DNA of 64,000 bases from Desulfamplus sp. (GTDB lineage Bacteria; Desulfobacterota; Desulfobacteria; Desulfobacterales; Desulfobacteraceae). Positions 63,265-64,000 of the stretch are shown here, piece after piece. Within the stretch, counting starts at the first letter, position 1. Every line of letters starts with the position of its first letter. The notes below the pieces were generated by a model. It was given only the letters and a program-made list of their open reading frames with translations. It did not search any database and had not been told where the DNA came from. A program made the translations under genes and the position numbers. The stretch is taken from assembly GCA_015232465.1 (NCBI GenBank), contig JADFZO010000001.1, forward strand, positions 22,215 through 86,214, read 5' to 3'.

Positions 63265-63735
63265 ATGTCAGAACAAATAATGGTTTTAGGTGTTGGAAAT
63301 ATCCTCTATTCAGATGATGGTTTTGGGATTAGGGTTGTTGAGAGGCTTGAGTCTGAACATAGATTTCCAAATAATGTAACCATTGTAGATGGCGGAGTTT
63401 TGGGGGTAAACCTTTTGGGTGTAATTTCTGGTGCTGATAGGCTGATTGTTGTGGATACCATTCTAAACAGAGGCAAACCGGGTGATATTCACCGTCTTGA
63501 GGGCGATGAGATTCCAAACAGAATTCTTGGAAAAAACTCCATGCACCAAGTTGATCTTTTAGAGGCTCTATCTCTTTGCCGACTAATTGGCAAAGCCCCA
63601 AAAACTGTTATAATTGGTGTAGAGCCTCAAGATATTGAGACGCTCAATCCAGAACTTACCCCAACAATAGCAAAGCAGATAGATACTGTAATTGAGCTAA
63701 TATTGCGTGAAATAGAGCTAATCTGTTTAAAATAG
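63265..63735 (+). CDS. hynC: Hydrogenase maturation protease
   Basis: A 156-residue nickel-sensing endopeptidase of the HyaD/HybD family, which cleaves the C-terminus of the large subunit once nickel is inserted. VLGVGNILYSDDGFGIRVVE at the N-terminus contains the metal-binding Asp/Glu, and MHQVDLLEAL the His. VIIGVEPQDIE is conserved. ATG 63265 is preferred over an in-frame TTG at 63241. It follows the large subunit, its presumed substrate. The symbol follows Desulfovibrio-type hynBAC naming. Confidence 0.92.
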   Translation: MSEQIMVLGVGNILYSDDGFGIRVVERLESEHRFPNNVTIVDGGVLGVNLLGVISGADRLIVVDTILNRGKPGDIHRLEGDEIPNRILGKNSMHQVDLLEALSLCRLIGKAPKTVIIGVEPQDIETLNPELTPTIAKQIDTVIELILREIELICLK

Positions 63736-63809
63736 TAGTTTTAAGTTGTTTTTAATGTTGACTTAAAGTTGGATTTAGGGTAGATAAGTTTTCGTTTTTA
63801 ATTTGAAGT

Positions 63810-63894
63810 GCCGAAGTGGTGGAATTGGTAGACACGCTAGACTTAGGATCTAGTACCGCAAGGTGTGGAAGTTCAAGTCTTCTCTTCGGTACCA
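63810..63894 (+). tRNA. tRNA-Leu, anticodon UAG
   Basis: An 85-nt class II tRNA with encoded CCA. The anticodon loop is CTTAGGA between CTAGA and TCTAG stems, so the anticodon is TAG (reads CUN Leu). The D-arm holds GAATTGGTAGAC, the variable arm TACCGCAAGGTGT (a Leu-type long arm), and the T-loop is GTTCAAG. The acceptor stem pairs GCCGAAG with CTTCGGT, so position 1-72 is a G-U wobble instead of the usual G-C. Confidence 0.95.
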
Positions 63895-64000
63895 TCAAAT
63901 TAACTTAAGCATCTCAACTTTTTTTACATATCTGTTTTCTTCTTTCTTCCCCTCAAAATTATCTTTAGCCTCAAACTATTCTATTATTATATCCCTGATT

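Overview
The window reads as chromosomal DNA from a low-GC, Gram-negative anaerobe, most likely a sulfate-reducing Desulfobacterota of the Desulfobacteraceae type. Several things point there: a tetraheme cytochrome c3 with signal peptide, a soluble periplasmic [NiFe] hydrogenase with a Tat signal, Lut/Glc-type lactate (2-hydroxy acid) dehydrogenases fed by a TRAP transporter, a DUF4911 protein, the futalosine menaquinone enzyme MqnA, and a long stand-alone PfaD. The genus cannot be fixed from the sequence alone. There is no phage and no CRISPR array; mobile DNA is limited to one probable transposase remnant and several palindromic repeat-like elements.

Layout. 1-3900 (+): end of an RbgA-type GTPase, Prc-type protease, a small YqfO/NIF3-like PII-fold protein and an acyl-ACP thioesterase. 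3969-9656 (-): Fe-alcohol dehydrogenase, hybrid histidine kinase, DUF4911, miaB, map. 9868-12876 (+): recJ, pgk. 12904-15793 (-): dnaX, ybaB, recR, YkgJ-like. 16175-20254 (+): pfaD, an exported DsrE-like protein, queD-queE-queC. 20282-34175: a 2-hydroxy acid (probably lactate) locus with a FadR/FCD-type GntR regulator, GlcF- and GlcD-like subunits, a DctPQM TRAP transporter, LutC, a LutB-LutA fusion, a soluble chemoreceptor and a family I CoA-transferase. 34265-38748: two response-regulator proteins flanking an alanine/glycine symporter and a small membrane protein. 38928-39386: cytochrome c3. 39486-52576: recD2, a fused B12-binding-like/radical SAM protein, RNase G/E, an EndoQ-UvrD fusion, lnt and mqnA. 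52584-57013 (-): three exported proteins, two of which share a repeated domain of about 115 residues that I cannot assign. 57318-58891: a decayed AAA/PD-(D/E)XK gene and an insertion-sequence scar. 58892-63735 (+): a rubredoxin-FMN 2-hydroxy acid dehydrogenase, then hydrogenase small and large subunits and their maturation protease. 63810-63894: tRNA-Leu(UAG).

How the parts fit. The TRAP system probably imports lactate or a related hydroxy acid. The GlcDF-like and LutC/LutBA proteins would oxidise it to a keto acid, the CoA-transferase could handle downstream acyl groups, and the chemoreceptor may couple chemotaxis to the same metabolism. Two near-identical operators (TGGT-N3-ACCA) sit in the divergent glcD/dctP promoter region, and an exact copy of one lies upstream of the rubredoxin-FMN dehydrogenase some 35 kb away, which suggests a regulon of the local GntR protein. 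HynBA would exchange electrons with the periplasmic cytochrome c3.

The most unusual items are the VWA / beta-propeller cluster with its shared repeat domain, the EndoQ-UvrD fusion, the twin 31-bp palindromes around dctQM, the 88-90 bp tandem array ahead of the hydrogenase, the apparent ATA start codon of the amino-acid symporter, and a set of mutually exclusive hairpins near 37250.
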